DNA of 64,000 nt from Urechis unicinctus (GCA_034190875.2 CM067344.1:19832773-19896772); one strand, 5' to 3'. Numbered from the stretch's first letter, positions 26,426 through 41,830 are shown. Translations and numbers: made by a program. The notes: generated by a model not told the origin, from the letters alone.

Positions 26426-27842
26426 ACTGCTGCATATTTGGTTTATCTGAATTTTTGGATATCTGGTATACCAGATGTTTGCTTCCTGCATGGTATACGA
26501 TATATCATGATGACGCATTAAAGGTTGTGTGCATTACGGTTGACCTGAACCATGGCTGTCAGTTTCATGCCTCTTATAGACCGGGAAGAGGGCGAAACGA
26601 AGGGTTGACGCAATGGATCAATATAAACGTCGATACAAGCTCGCTAACGCACAGAAGACGTAACTGAAATACGCTTATGTAAACCAGTACAGTCATTTAT
26701 GCGAAAGAGCTTATTGTAGGACACTCATACGCATATTGACAAACACTCATTCGCTAATGCCTACATGGGTGAGATTGGATGACGATAAATACATTTTCTT
26801 AGGGAACATTCCCATGTACTTTAGCGATTTTTGTAAAGCCCGATTCCTTGTCGTTGACGGGAAGTGAATTATAAACTAAATATGGCATGTGCTAGACGCA
26901 ACTAGATATTCAAAGATGCAAACGGGTGTACATGGTGCCGTGATGCAAGAAAATGATGGAATTCTCATTTGCATAAGTTTTGTGAACAAAGTTCGGAATT
27001 TATTTTCAAGGCACTGAAATCGATAAACTATCGATAACTTGGTGTTCGCAATACCAATGAGGGTTTGCAATTACGTCATTACAGCAGCAACCAAAATTTA
27101 AAAAAATATTAGAAAACATTAAATCATTAAATCGGCGGAAAACGCATATTTATGGTCAAAGGTTGCATTTAATGCCACGAATTGGACTGCAGACTGCTAT
27201 CAACGAATCGGAAAACGACTTCAAGTCAGTATTGGCTTGGATCGCGAATGGGTCCTGACGAGGATTAATGCAGGTAACGGGGTATAAATGCTGGACTCAC
27301 ATCCGGGATTGGAAAGGGGTCATGGAGGAGGGGGGAGGGGGATCAGGATGGGGTCCCGAAGAGCGTGTGGTCGCAGGGGTGATAAAGATGGGATCGCGGT
27401 GGGGACTAGAGTGGTGCTATTGCGGGCATCATTGTTTGGGTCCAAACAGAGATAAGGGTATGGTAAATGAAGTATTGAGGTCACGGTAGTGATTAGATTA
27501 TGGTCATGGCGTTAATCAGCGATTGGCCACGGCGGGAAATGGGGTGATCAATGTGCCCAATATGCCTTCATTAGCAACAGTTTGCGATCATTTCAGTCCT
27601 GTTTTCTGCCAAAGCTCTATGGGATTACAGCCAGTAAAAATAAATTACAAACGTTGCAAATGCCGACGGCCACCTCAAATGATCTGTGGCACTGCTTTAT
27701 AGTTTATTTAGTTAACCCTCTTTGTGATCTATTGTATTGCACAAGAAGTTAAAAATCAGCATATTCACGCGCATAATGAGCATACAATCTGAAAAAAATT
27801 TCCCTTACTTCGAACATTGATTGATTGATATATATATACGAA
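26426..27842. other. No gene recognised; G-rich patch at 27316-27353
   Basis: 27316-27353 contains four plus-strand G-tracts (GGGG, GGGGGG, GGGGG, GGGG), separated by loops of 10, 1 and 8 bases. This pattern could form a G-quadruplex. A TATAAAT motif lies just upstream (about 27282). No associated gene is visible. Confidence 0.4.
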
Positions 27843-27960
27843 AGCTTATCGATCAGTTCTGGCTGAGATATTGTTATCTATAAACTAAATCAATCACAAT
27901 GCTGCAGCACCAGCCGGTCAGCCACAATATGGCCGAGCTGTCGATGTTCATATGAGCAAT
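27843..27960 (+). repeat. Dispersed repeat family R2, copy 1
   Basis: AGCTTATCGA, then GCTGAGATATTGTTA and TATAAACTAAATCA, then an AATATGGCC motif, recur in the same order at 29578-29690. This is a short, diverged repeat pair of unknown class. Confidence 0.5.
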
Positions 27961-29577
27961 TTACATTGACTAGAGTTTTACGGTTGATAAAATGAATGTC
28001 ATGTCTGCCAATATGGTAGTGCAGTTTTCAGTGCAGGTTAATTCAGTTTCATGAGGATACCATTTTGTCAAGTCGCTGTGCCATCTCCATAACGGATGGA
28101 GTAGCCTGAATGCTGCCGACGCAAATTGCGCCAGTAAACATGTTTGCAGACATTCTGGGCAATTATCAAGAATAATATGGGACAACATTCATCCTTGTGC
28201 TCAAAATATTACATATTTTATGGTTTTCCCTGGTAAACTAACCAACGTCCGTTTGCGACGAGCATACAAAATATAACCATGAAAATATTTTTTATTTGCG
28301 CTCCTAGGAAATGCAGTAAATTAGTCAGCTTCTTAAATTGCTGCAATAGTTAATAAAAGATAAGAGTAGCGTGGCTTTCATTACGTGTGTCAACAAAGCT
28401 GGATAGCCTCACATCAATTGGTCACCACTGGAAACATCATTAAATTTGGATATCTTAATAAGTATTAGATCCTTGTGGCCCAAATAATCACACACCCAAC
28501 CAATCAATCTTGCATAAAACACTGAATCACTTACAGTCGCTCTCTTGAAAATGCATCTAGTTCTAATTCCACCATTGGGTTTTGAATGTGACGGGTGACC
28601 GAGAGCATGACATTTTAAGGTCAGCTTTGTCAAAAGCCTATTTACCCCCAAAACACTTTGATTATTGCCGTTCATCGTTGATCATAACGAGTCGAGAAAT
28701 CGTTTTCCAGTTGCTAGACTTGCATCAAAACATCTAAAATGCAGTTATATTTAGGCATTGTACCTTTGTTCTATGAGACATACAGCTGATGTCCCAATTA
28801 ACGATCATTATTCAAACAAACAAACATGAATATGTTGTTCAGTAACTTGATGTTTTTCAAAACTTACCAATCCCAAAAAATATTTATATAACATCGTCTT
28901 GCTGAACTTTCCCTTAGAAACATTTTGCCTGATACGAGCGTTATGAATGGACAAGCGTTGTGTTCAAGATATACTGTCCATAAGAAATCGTTCTAATCGT
29001 AGTTCTGAAGCCCACATAAACGGGTGGCTGTAATCATGCACCATCGGAAACGATACCCTTGCTACTTCCAAGAAGCAAATTGTTTTAAGGACAACTGGGC
29101 TATTGACTTAGCCGACCTTCTAGTTCCACCTTCTAATTCACTCATCACATTCAAAATGCACAAATGGAATTGGTTCTAGACGCGATTGCTAGCGAGTTGC
29201 TGTAAGAGATTCGGTGTTTTGTGCAAGGTTAATAAGTTAGGTGTGTGATCATTTGGCCCGAAAGTGCTGAATATTGTTAAATTATCCCAAATTGATGAAT
29301 TTTCCAGTGGCGACCGATAGACATGATCTAATTGGTGGACATATATAATAAAAGCAACGCAACACTTGTACAGCTGACCTAGTATATTGAACTCATCGTT
29401 GCCATTCGAAAGAGCCATTTATCCTTGCACATAAGGCATGTTATTTAATAAAACAGGCATCATGCCCAACATTGTAAACTAAATGGCAGCAAACAAAATA
29501 CTTAAAATGTATAAAAAGATGCGCAAAAAAAATGTTCTTCTATGCAATTGCAACTACAGCAACATTTTATTTTTCTA
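27961..29577. other. No gene recognised
   Basis: Unannotated. A weak internal similarity (GCTATTGACTTAGCCGACCTTC near 29097 against GTTATTGACTTGACCGACCTTC near 29747) suggests that the R2 repeat may extend further. Confidence 0.45.
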
Positions 29578-29780
29578 GCTTATCGAAAATGGGGTTGCTG
29601 AGATATTGTTACTATAAACTAAATCATTATAGACGATTGGCACGTTCAGCGAGGCTTTGACCCATGGAAAATATGGCCCAGCGATGTGTCCATACAAACG
29701 CATAACTCTGCACCCAATTTTACATTTGTTTTTGGGGCAAATAGGTTATTGACTTGACCGACCTTCAGCAGCGAGGTTCA
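29578..29780 (+). repeat. Dispersed repeat family R2, copy 2
   Basis: Partner of 27843-27960. Its 3' part resembles 29060-29115. Confidence 0.45.
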
Positions 29781-30134
29781 ATTAAGGATTAAGTTTGAAG
29801 TGTCCTATAAAGTTATCGTTATATTAAAGTTATTTAAAAGAAACAATAAATTTTCATAGTTCTATCATCGTATGAAATCCACGATCTCGCTAATTTTTAG
29901 TCGATGATTTCATATGGTTTATCTACGATAAAGAAACAACCTGCAATATGTCACAACGCGTTCCTAATCTATTGTCAGTATTGTCGATATCGATAATATT
30001 ATAGTAAAAAAATCAAAAGATTACTGCATGAGGGGTGCAAAATTTGGCTAGATCTAATCAACCGCCGCTCGTAAAAAAAATGAAATTAGCTCTGTTAATG
30101 ATCGGCAAAGTCTACTCGTTGTAATGAGGAATGA

Positions 30135-30560
30135 CGTTCTAATCCAGTCTGTAATTGTTATCAGTTCACTCGATGCCCTTAGGCAGACTGAATTTTTTAT
30201 CACGTATCTTCTTTACCCTAAACCAGATTGTACACATTACCATCTAACTCGTTGCCCTAATGCAGTCTGTATTTAATATCATGTAACTCGATGCCCTAAT
30301 CCAATCGTTTTTCATTGCTAGACAGCTCGATGCCCAAATAAAGTCTGAAGCTGTCTGTGTCAATTATCATACAAACCGATATCTTCATCAAGGCTGTATT
30401 CATTAACATGTTACTCGATGATCAAATCCAGTGTAAATTTATCATCATGCAAGTCGGCGCTCTATTCCAGCTGGTATTCATTACCTTGCAAATCGAAGCC
30501 ATAATCCAGACTTTATTCATTATCATGCAACTAGATGCCCTTAACCAGTTTATATATACA
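30135..30560. repeat. Degenerate minisatellite, about 42-45-bp unit, about 10 copies
   Basis: The repeating theme is CGATGCCCTAATCCAGTCTGTATTCATTATCATGCAACT. It recurs with period near 42-45 bp and with many substitutions and small indels, so the array is old. Confidence 0.82.
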
Positions 30561-33500
30561 TACATGGGCATATTCCAGCTCCACCTTTTGTACGTTGGCT
30601 TTTTTTTGTATTGACGCTTATACCTATACTATGCATTGATCCTTTTTTATCGCGCTGGTCTCGGCAAATAAGACGCCTTATACTCGAGCGGCTATTGGAG
30701 AGGCTACGTGTCAGCTGCCCCGCTTGTTGGCTTCATGCGATCACGGGTAGCTATCGTCCCTGCGCCAGTGATCCCAAGCTAGTGTGGGCTTCAGGTTTGT
30801 GCTTCTGGACTACCCCATGAGACCAATGGTATTTAGTATAGCTGGTTAACATATTTGTTTCATCTTGACACACAGACCACTGACTAACCAGCTGTTGACA
30901 GTCTATACAAATGTCACAAATGCAATAACATGCATTCCATCGAGACTTATCCGCTCGCATAATTGCTGGCACACGTTGTTGTTTGGTAACAAGGTTTACT
31001 TCCTAGTATATGTTGTTATTAAGTGACAAGGTTATATCACGTACCTGCACATTTAAAATGTACAGAAAAAACATCCCCGGTTCATTAACAATACTTGCAT
31101 ATCAAAAGCGAAATTAGGGTAAAGTTATTAATACCCCACAGGACAATGATTTCCGCCACTACAATAGAGAGCAATGCAAATAAACCCTGTATATTGTTAG
31201 AAGTTTTCTTGCACACTTAAGAATATGATCAAAGTGAAAAACCAGCAAAGAGGCGATGTAGTTTCTGGCGTTCCTTCTTTGCGCAATATAGAGGTATCTA
31301 ATGATACATAGCATATATAGAAGCCTAACAAGAGACAAACGTATAAACCAGCGGGTTTTCGTTTACATCGAAACGTAGGATTTAATTTATGTTACTCACA
31401 GATAGATCCTTGTTGGTGGTGGTTGCACTCAAACAAAGAACGTGTATTGATAAAATAACCTTTGTGCTTGCCAAGAAAGAACTTCGAATTTGGGTATGTC
31501 TTTGCCGAACCAGTTTAGTGCAAATATTGTACAAGTGATTAATTTGTGTTATGAATGAGCACGGCATCTTTGTATGATATTATAATGGTCGTGTGTAAGC
31601 GCGGACCTAGGCCGCCTGCGACACCGTATATAATGCGATGCAGACTATGTGGCGTTTACCACGTTGAACTCCCTATGAACAATATGTTTTAGATGCATAG
31701 ACCCATATATAGAAATCCCTTTATACTAGTTTCAAGTCGCAATTGTATGGTATAGCTGATGATTCTCGTCTGCACTCGACCTCGAGTATTAATGAAAACT
31801 GATGATGCAGATTGACCTTATATGGATTGATTCTAACAGATTTGTACATACGCCCCTAAAAGATATATGGTACACCAGTACCAAACGACAGGTTCATCGC
31901 TACCCTATGGTGTGTGGCTGCAAGAACAATATCACAGCCGAATAGAACAAAATCCAACATTATCTCAATTCTTTAATCTAGAACTTCACTTGGAGCTGGT
32001 TTTTTAATTGAAGAATGACCACGTTCGGCGGTAAGTTGATTCATCAGGCCAGTGATGAATCAGCATATTCTCTCTAACTAACCACACTGACTTATGCCAC
32101 TCTACATGCCTTAAACATGGTATCACATTAAAACATCAATTACCGGGTAATGTAGGCAATGTTTTCACCATCTGCACACAATCCTGTTAGTAAAACACTA
32201 TGACAGATCGATCTCTCTACACAGAACACGTCAGCACGATCCAGGCAATGGAAGGAGCACTTAGATGATGTCCATCACAACGAAGTTGGTCCGCGTATAG
32301 ATGCTCTGAATGGGCATTCCAATGAAAAGATTAAATCTTTAGATGTCAATACAGGAAATCTTGATGAGTCGTTTTTAATACCCCACATACTATACATAAC
32401 GGTTTTATTGCGAAAATAAAAAGAAAATGCGCCTTTGACCAAGTATATTTTTTTCCTATGAGATGAATACGCCATCATCCTTTTTTTAAAGATGTTTCTT
32501 TTTGCTCTTCTAGTATGAACCATCTATGGAGAGCCAGAGTACGCAGTGCCGTTCTTGGGTCCTTCTTGATTATCTACAAAACAATTGTACGGAGCACTTC
32601 CCGTAACCTTTGCCATTAATGCACGAAATTGATATTGTACGACGTTCAGATAATGTAGGTGTATTGAAGAAACAAGGTCTTATGTTACACCAGGTACGTT
32701 TAGGAACATGATTCTTTTTAATGTGGATTAGCACAATCGGAATAGAATATGCTAAAAATGACAATACTAGTATCAATCGCTTGCGCATTCCCTGTGGAGC
32801 GAGTAACTGGATGTACTCAATACTTGTTTTGAATGAAATTAATTGACAACCACACCCACTAGTCCATCCAGCGCCCGCGGTAATGCTGGGGTCACTTAAT
32901 GCACTACAGGGATGAGGACACGTGATTGAACTCGGCCCTTGTAGTTGTCACAGGTGGCTACCGATGGGAATTGAGCTTGCCAAGGTTTTGATAAAACTTT
33001 AATGTACGGAATTATAGTGAATTGACTTGAAGGGTCACACTTTTACATTGCTTATGCCTCTGCCAGTGTGTGCCGTTTACAAGTGGCATAGTGCAGTACG
33101 GATATATGCGCAAGGTATTGTCATAAATATGTGGTCTGGTAGGTCATTACAAGCAATGAGGTTTTCCCGTAATGGGCATCTAATGGATGGTGTGGGCTAT
33201 GAAAGGATCGCATGCATGTGTTATGCACTTTAAATGTCAGAACTCGAACCCTTGTCACGCAAAAAGAGCGCATAATCCATGACTATCGCAAGAAGCAGTC
33301 CGCTTTGTATAGAGAAAAATACTGATCATGATCACCAATATTCCGCTTGTTTAGTATTGCTAGACTCGACAACATGATTCTGATAACCCATCTATTAACT
33401 GGTAGCAGCCTCCTTACCACTGATCTATAGAATAAATAAGATATAACATATTTTACCCCAGCTACATTTATTACCCCTTTCATTCAATAGTTAAGTTCTC

Positions 33501-33720
33501 CAAAATACCCCATAGAGGATTAATGTACATGGAGAGGATAAATATATACTTACAATCTTAGATCACTGAGTAGTTTATCAATTTTTAACGATTTGGTCAT
33601 GACTAAAGAGCAGATCCTGCACTTCGCAATAAATGACCATCTGAATAGTATGTTAAGTCTGACATCTGCATTGAACCAACACAGATAAGTAAAATGTATA
33701 TTTGACGGAATCACATCATA
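30561..33720. other. No gene recognised
   Basis: No protein domain, RNA gene or transposon terminus was recognised in this stretch. Confidence 0.5.
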
Positions 33721-34232
<512 letters not shown>

Positions 34233-34242
34233 ACAGAACCCA

Positions 34243-34453
34243 TTTGAATCTCGATTGACCGTGGGAATATAAATTCTACATTTGCATGTACCAGGTTGCA
34301 ATTAAATAATGAGGTATGGCCGCTGAACAAGGTGAGCATCTTTTACTTGAATTAAGCTTTTGATATGGGAAAATTTGAATCTCGATTGACCATATATAAT
34401 TCTAATTTGCATGTACCAGGTTGATAATGAGGTATTGGAGCATCTTTTACTTA
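34243..34453. repeat. Local direct duplication of about 115 bp, second copy shortened
   Basis: Copy 1 (34243-34360) and copy 2 (34374-34453) both contain TGAATCTCGATTGACC, TTTGCATGTACCAGGTTG, AATGAGGTAT and GAGCATCTTTTACTT in the same order. Copy 2 lacks several short internal blocks. Confidence 0.85.
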
Positions 34454-37400
34454 TAAGCTGAAGAAAATATGCAACTTCAGTAGTTGGGATTATCTCTTGT
34501 TCAGTAGTTGTCTCATTATTAGTACATTATTGCTAATGAATGCGCGTATGATGCGATCTGTAATGCAGATCCTATGTTAAAAAGAAGTAAAATTTATTTC
34601 AATCTTGCAATCATAATACCATCAATTCAATTTGTTTTGAATAATGCCCCAAGTGCTATTAATCTTGTCGTAAAAAAATCATTATATATTTATACTTACG
34701 GCACACTTATTACTGTCCTTACAGCGGCAACTTTAATGTCTTAAAAATAATTCTATCATTAGCGGATTAAGCATATGGTTTGTGGACGGGCATGTGCCAC
34801 GAGGTCCAATGATAAATTACTAAGTTCAATATTGCGTCTGGATCGCTAGATTAATCCATAAATGGATCATTAGACAGAATGTTGCATGATATAATCTAAT
34901 TATGGATCTCTTCGTCCAATAATGCGTCATTAGGCCGAATGATGCATGCCAAGTACCATGGAACAAATACTACTCAATATCATGTGTATCGACATAGTAC
35001 CAGCTGATATAATGCCATTCGTCGGAAAGCATCCAATGGTGTCCAACTAGTAATCTAACAGCTGTTGACCCGATGTGTGGTCTCAGACTTATAAACATTT
35101 AATGCAATCGATGCATTTGATGCTATAGATTCCATCAATAAATTTTTCATCATCCAATGCATTGATTGAACTTGAAATACGCAAGGTTTTGCGACCATTT
35201 TTGTTATGTCTGAACAGCTTCCTATCAAATATTTAATAAACCATCATCGAACAATGTCTATTCTTCATGCATCTTTACATTGTATTGTATGAAAGGTTCT
35301 GTGTTTATTAATTCATCAATGGCAAAACCTTATTTCATAACCGCGAATAACTGCCTTGGAATAAAGTGCCGTATGATAATAGATAATCACGTCCCTGAAC
35401 TTCAGCCATGAAGTTAACAAAGTCACACGTGGCCTATGGCATGTTCTTTAAGCTCAGTTGACTTCGCCAGTTGTATGCAGTATGAGAATATGTTTGCTGG
35501 ACTGTTTGGTTTGGTTTGCAGTAACCAGTCACGCAATAAAGTAAATAGCTAAGATCTCAATTGGACAATTGACCTAAATGAGCCGTTTGTGTGCCTGCCA
35601 AAGATATCATAAAAGAACCGAATCATCCGACGGCAAATTGATTGCCGAGTTAGCAGGGGTAGACTTCACATTAGAATGGTGTTTGTTTTTCCGGGTAGCC
35701 GATATTACTCGTCAGGTACACAATATTGAGGACGCTGTACACTAAGATAACTCCGCATGGTATATGATAACTTTGTGGATAAGCAAATGCAAATATTTAA
35801 CCACGTGAGTTCTCTAGCATGACATACGATGTTGACTTACGTAACATGATAAATAACATAATACGGTAATTTGCTGAGATGCATCTCTCTGCAAATACGC
35901 CTCGGTAATGTTTTATTTCACAACAATGCATGTAATGAAACTGTTCAATATAAAAGCTTATCAAGGTATATTGATATAATGCGTCTTTGGGTCATGGACT
36001 ACTTAAATGGTTAGTAGATTACCTAGAAAGTTTATCAATCGGAATTCCCCTATCATTGTGCCGGTGTATGTCCATGAAGATAGTATTACGATGTGCGTTA
36101 AGGCGTATAGATAGGTAGGTATGTGTTGTTCAACAGCTGACCAATGTGCAGGTAGTTAATTTTAATTGCTTATCTGCACTTAGATAAGGGAGCATATTGA
36201 GGTTGATAATAGCTTGAAGTATCAATGTTAATGTACTGAAGGTATGAGGTAGAGATGGCAATACGCCTTTCCATTTTGTGTCAAATATGGGAACTCAGAT
36301 GATTTGCACATTTGAATCGGCTTGCGGTCCATTGAGTAAACTAAATATCCAAGTTCATCAGACAGGCTGACTAAGAGTGATAGATTGTCCAAACGGACAG
36401 TGTTTTGGAGCCGCTTGTCCTTTAAACTAACAGCATTTCACCTTTTTGTCTACGTTATTAACCGCTTTTCCTTGTGATATGTTTCCTGTCAAGTACCGAT
36501 CGATATCAGAGTGTGAACTGTGTGAATGGATGTATCATAACGGTTAAACGATTAGCGGGCGTGTGTGTCTGAGTATGGATGTTACTTTATGTAACAGGTG
36601 ATGGATTATTTTGAATATAATGTCATTGAGCATTTTAGTTGGTGCACGCTTGTTGGGCATTGAGGAGTGACGGAAATATCCGTGTTTTGGTAACCTGGTA
36701 ACAAGAGTGTTATCAGTTCAAACTCTAAACGGTAGCTAATGACAGTGGTTATCTTATCATGAAGCAATCTGAAAGCAAATCATAATAACTGGCTATCATT
36801 TGGTTTTTCTGCCTGGCTTTATTGTATAATATTAGAGCGGTTAATGTGGAGGTTTTTGTATTCAGATAATGCGTCATGGGGATGGGAATCGCTATAAGCC
36901 GAGAATTCCACGTAATGGTACCTTCTTTCAAGGATATGCTTGCGTAGTATCATTTGTCATGCTTCTGATTGCCGAGCGGCTACTTCTATATAGAATAACC
37001 GGACAAACGTGGTTTCATTAGTTACATACTCATAGCCGCAATTTAATTATCACTTACGAGGTATCAGATATTTTGTAGAGAGAAAGAGACAGAATACAAA
37101 GAATGCCAGAGGAGGAGTGCTGATTATTCTGGGGAGTGAATTGACGGGGGCTATGTGTTGAACTTAATGACATCAATGACTGTGCATCGCATAGTTTGTG
37201 TAACATAGGGGATGTGAGGTGTAGAGTAGCATACCAGTCACCGATCCAACCTCCCTCCCCAAATAGTGGTTACCTTTGCGAATGACTTCCGTACTGTATC
37301 GGGACTTTCGGCTATTTTAACTGAACTAATAATGCCTTGTAGGACCGCTCAGCGGGTCCGGAACGTACCATCATTTTTGAACGGGTCCAAATTCCTATAT

Positions 37401-40400
37401 CAAGATGTATCAGGAACATCAATGAAGGTAGGAATATCCATGGCCATTTTATGTCAGACCAGGGATATCAACAATCGATATTTCGAATATCACTGGACAA
37501 CAATAAGCTGGAGTATTATAAAACTCACTGCCAGACGGCCTTGCTGCTCTGCCTCTATTATACAACCAACTTGCTTTTCCATCATTGTAAATGTTGCTTG
37601 TTCCGTTGTGAATAATCAACGATTACAAATATGTTTGGTTCTGCACTGCTTTCAATATTTGTCGGATTGGTGATTCGTGACCAGTTTACTACCCTCATTT
37701 TAATATCTTATAAGGTTTGCTAATATCGTTTACAGAGCAACGTTAATTACTGAGATTTATTAATTGATTTCAAGGAACCAGCGTCATAACGGCGTGCTAA
37801 ATCGACCAAGTCAATAAACAAAGCTTGATGAGAATAGACTGTCTGAAACAGCACGCTCTTGCAAAGGTTGGCTGCGTTACTCCACGAACTGCGATTTATT
37901 CAACAGATATGGACTTCTGGGAAATCTACGACGATATGAACTTAGATCACATCAACTATAATGTCTGGCCAAGTTGCTATGAAGGCAAAGTGTGGTAACG
38001 GAACTGTTATCATTGTAATGATGATCGGTGAGATATCCCTTTCGGGAACGGCGCACGTAATTGCATGACCCAATGAGGCTCAATTCGTGTCTAAAGATAG
38101 ATGCACTTGATGCTAACGGCAATTGTAATCAACTTATCGCCGCAAAGAATGTTCAGATCCCGGCTGTTGAAGTGTTCAGATGGTCTTTGTTTTGGACATT
38201 ATAGCCTGCCTTCGTAGATAAAAGTCTAAATTTACCATATTTTAATGCACGAATGTGAAACCATTGGAGGGGGTGGGCGTTGGGTTAAAGTGGGAAATTG
38301 ACGCGATGACGGCAAGGAAGTTCCTCTGCATACTGTCACTAGTTATGTTCGTATGTGTTTCACTTAGCCCCAAGTAAGACTTCTGTCTATACTGTTGGTT
38401 CATTAGTTGTCTTCATCTGTGCTTCAGTTCACCTCAATCAAAGATTCCCTTCATACTAACGACCAAGCACGCTCGTATTGCATGATGGAGCCACATTAGA
38501 TTATGTGTATTGATCGTTCGTTAGTTTTCCTTTCGTTCCATTGTACCAGAATGGTGTTTAACTGTAGATCAGAATTTGTGGCGCATTAATCACCTACTAT
38601 CGCTTTTCAATGATAAATGGAGAACGTCAATGGGGGGTATTATTGAGGCAGTGATGCGGTATAGCTAAGAAGCTCTGAGACAAAAACACTTTGCTGGCTC
38701 GTTTGCTTCATATTGTAGGATACAGTTTATTCATTCTAGTGAACATGTCTAACACACTATAGCAAGATAATAAAATCTGAGATAATTTGCCATTTATCCA
38801 CGTGACATGTGAGTACCGCAGTCAACACACAAATAATCGAATAACTCATGGAACACTTCCGTTATTGGTCGAGTAGGCAATCCACATGGAACTGGTGATA
38901 TTGTTGATGCGTAGGAGACAAAGAGCGCCCTCTATACGTCTTGCGTTCATTTTGTACGATCTGCATCTTCGTAGAGATATATATAGATCCATTGACATTT
39001 TGGGCAACCCATTCTGTCCTTTGACGTCCACACAAAGTGCACAGATAAACCGACATGTTCCACACTGACAACTATTTACTACCACGCCATATATATGTAA
39101 GAAGTAAAGTTTGGAATAACGAAAACATCCCACTCTTCAAGGTCAGGTCATGCTAGCCTACTAAAGCTGGTCATTGCTCATGCTCGATAACTGACGATGC
39201 GTTTTTGTGCTTAATACCTGCTATGCTGTAGCAAGATATCATCGAATACAAATGAGGCTTCGTGCTTGATGAATATTTGTCATGATGAAGTCAACAGGCT
39301 TAATGACCCCTTTCTGCTTCAGCAGGTAATAACGGTGGCTATTTAAGGCATACTTGATGCTAAAGATAGGTTCACTGGATATTTATGGGCTTCTGTGGCC
39401 GATGCGTGCGAAGTGACGTAGAAAGCTGATGTTATGGCTTCTTTATGAGCGTCATGTTTATAATTACATGAATCATATGACACGCTATAGGGCTTCATAC
39501 ATGCAATCATACACATGACATGACACCCCATGGAGAGCTTAATGTATACAATTGCTTACATTCTGTACCCTCCCCTAGATGTTCATGTATACAATAGCAC
39601 ATATGACATCACAACCCACGTATATTTACGCAAATAATTAGCACTCAAACGGTCGTGTGTTGCTATGGTGGTGTTCGTAGCCAAGATCTCCAATCCTATG
39701 CCGCGGCAAATAACAATATTAAACCATGTATCGAACATTGGCATTTAAATGAATATTAATAACAATGTCCCGCTTTTTTAACCAGTGTAACAAGCATAAA
39801 TATATTTTGCTAACCTACACCGGCAATTAACATAGTGTTTTAACCATGCCAGTGGTATACATTGTATTTCAACAATAACTATGGTATTCCCGACTGTGTA
39901 TAGGATATTGCCACTGGCCAACAAGGAAGATTAAGATAAAGCCTCTCAAAGCTGTCAAGTTCGTTCCTAGTTGGAGAACGCTCGAAACCCGATTTGATTG
40001 AAATGTTGCTGTCGTGTTTTTCACGCTTCTATTAACATGTATTCAATAGCTGAATTAAGCTGGTGAATTATCTGGAGAGATTTTACTGCAATGAGGCATT
40101 ATGCACACCCGTGTGACGAATCGCTTCGCAAATTACTTGGTTAACTGTTTGCCTTTTTCTATGTGTGATGCATGTATGTTAACGAGTTGAAAACCCGCGA
40201 TACAGGTTGCAATTTTTGAAGTGTGGCGGATTTTCTTTTTTAAATTGGTTGGCTTTGTAAATAATCGGCACTACGCGAGTCCGAGCATAGACTACATAAC
40301 CTGAAACTAAGAAACCCATCGTAATCGAATAGAGTGAAAAACTAGTATCTCGAATAACTAATGATCCAATTGTTATTGTACACATAATTTACATCATCAT

Positions 40401-41593
40401 TTAGCTCATTCTAAGTGCAAACGTTTTCTAAATATATATGTATGATATTATTCACCTGAATGCAGCGCATAGATCGAAAAATCATGTCGATCAACCAAAT
40501 GTCAGCAATAGTGCATGTACTAGTTGTAAGATCGCTGGGTGGAACAGTTACATATCGATCCGATAATCGAAAAAATTTGGGTCACATGTACTCCATGATA
40601 CCTTAAATTGGAGTCAAAAAAAATGAATGTCGATGACATTGCAAACAGTCACGAAAGATCAAAGTTTTCAAAAAAAGACACACTGTTCAATGCTCAATAT
40701 GCCCATGCTTTAAGAATCCAATAATACAGTTTAGAATAGTCTGACAAATTGTACCAAGTCGCATATTTCTGGTAGCCAAAATCTTTACACTTCTTAGAAT
40801 AGACAATTTATTCACTAATTATCGTTTCCGATCGTAGAAAAAATTAATATTTTCTAATAGCATGATACAATTACCAAACTTAAATAATTGACACATGCTA
40901 TAAAAATATTCGTCGTTTTCAAAGCGCTTTGAGTTGGAAAAAATGTGGTCACTTAGTCAATTTTCGTTGCGTTTTTGATTGCTTATAAAATCGACAATAT
41001 GTCGTTCGACATGGTCAGTGTAACACGTGTCAAATGTGTGTCATGGGGAGCCTGTGCAGCACCAATGTATCATTATTTATGGGAATTCACAGACGTCATT
41101 TCCATACGAACGAATCAAAGTTCAAATGGGACTGAAATCTTAAAGTTATCGCGTCGTTTGTCCGTCGTGTATGGTCGTATTGTGAATTGGTTTGCTCTCC
41201 TTGCAGGTATCCGACACCATTAAGTTTTGAATGAATCGAACATCTATCCCATGTGCAACGCGTTGCATACATCTAGATATCAAGCATTTGGGTATTCATT
41301 TGACTAAGCCACAGTTATCCTTTGGAAATGTATAAGCCCTAACATCGGTTAGTGACAACATTGGATAATATAATGCCTCGTTCAACACATAATACAGGGG
41401 ACCTTCATTTCATTCAATATCAAGACCCAGTGATGGAGAGTTGGAGAGACATCTGATCAGAAAGATCAACAGATCAGGCAGTTCGTCCACCAAATTAACG
41501 CACAGATTTGCTCTCGCCACTTTGAAGATTCTCAGGTAAGCTTTTTGTAAGTTTGAAAATGACAACTGAAGGAATTTTTCTCGACAATGGTAA
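34454..41593. other. No gene recognised; R3 repeat copy at 35580-35720
   Basis: 35580-35720 resembles 42483-42650 (shared CCGACGGCAAA...TTG, TAGAAAGGTGTT-like and GCCG blocks). The rest, including a 135-codon open frame at 37266-37673, carries no recognisable domain. A-runs near 40560-40960 are simple sequence. Confidence 0.5.
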
Positions 41594-41830
41594 GGCTCCA
41601 GTGACGTGCAGTCTGTAATCATCGGCTCCAGTGACGAGTAGGCCGTTATCATCGGCTCTGGTGGCGAGTAGGCTGTTATCATCGGCAACAGAGACGAGTA
41701 GGCTGTTATCATCGGCTCCAGTGACGAGTAGGCTGTTATCATCGGCTCCAGTGACGAGTAGGCTGTTATCATCGGCTCCAGTGACGAGAAGGGTGTTATC
41801 ATCGGCTCCAGTGACGAGTAGGCTGTTTCT
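41594..41830. repeat. 30-bp minisatellite, about 8 units
   Basis: The unit is GGCTGTTATCATCGGCTCCAGTGACGAGTA with few substitutions. The 30-bp period keeps several frames open on both strands, giving decapeptide repeats (for example LLVTGADDNS on the minus strand). I see no flanking evidence that these are expressed. Confidence 0.95.

Noticed and set aside
37266..37673. 135-codon plus-strand open frame
   Set aside because: No family signature; low-information translation.
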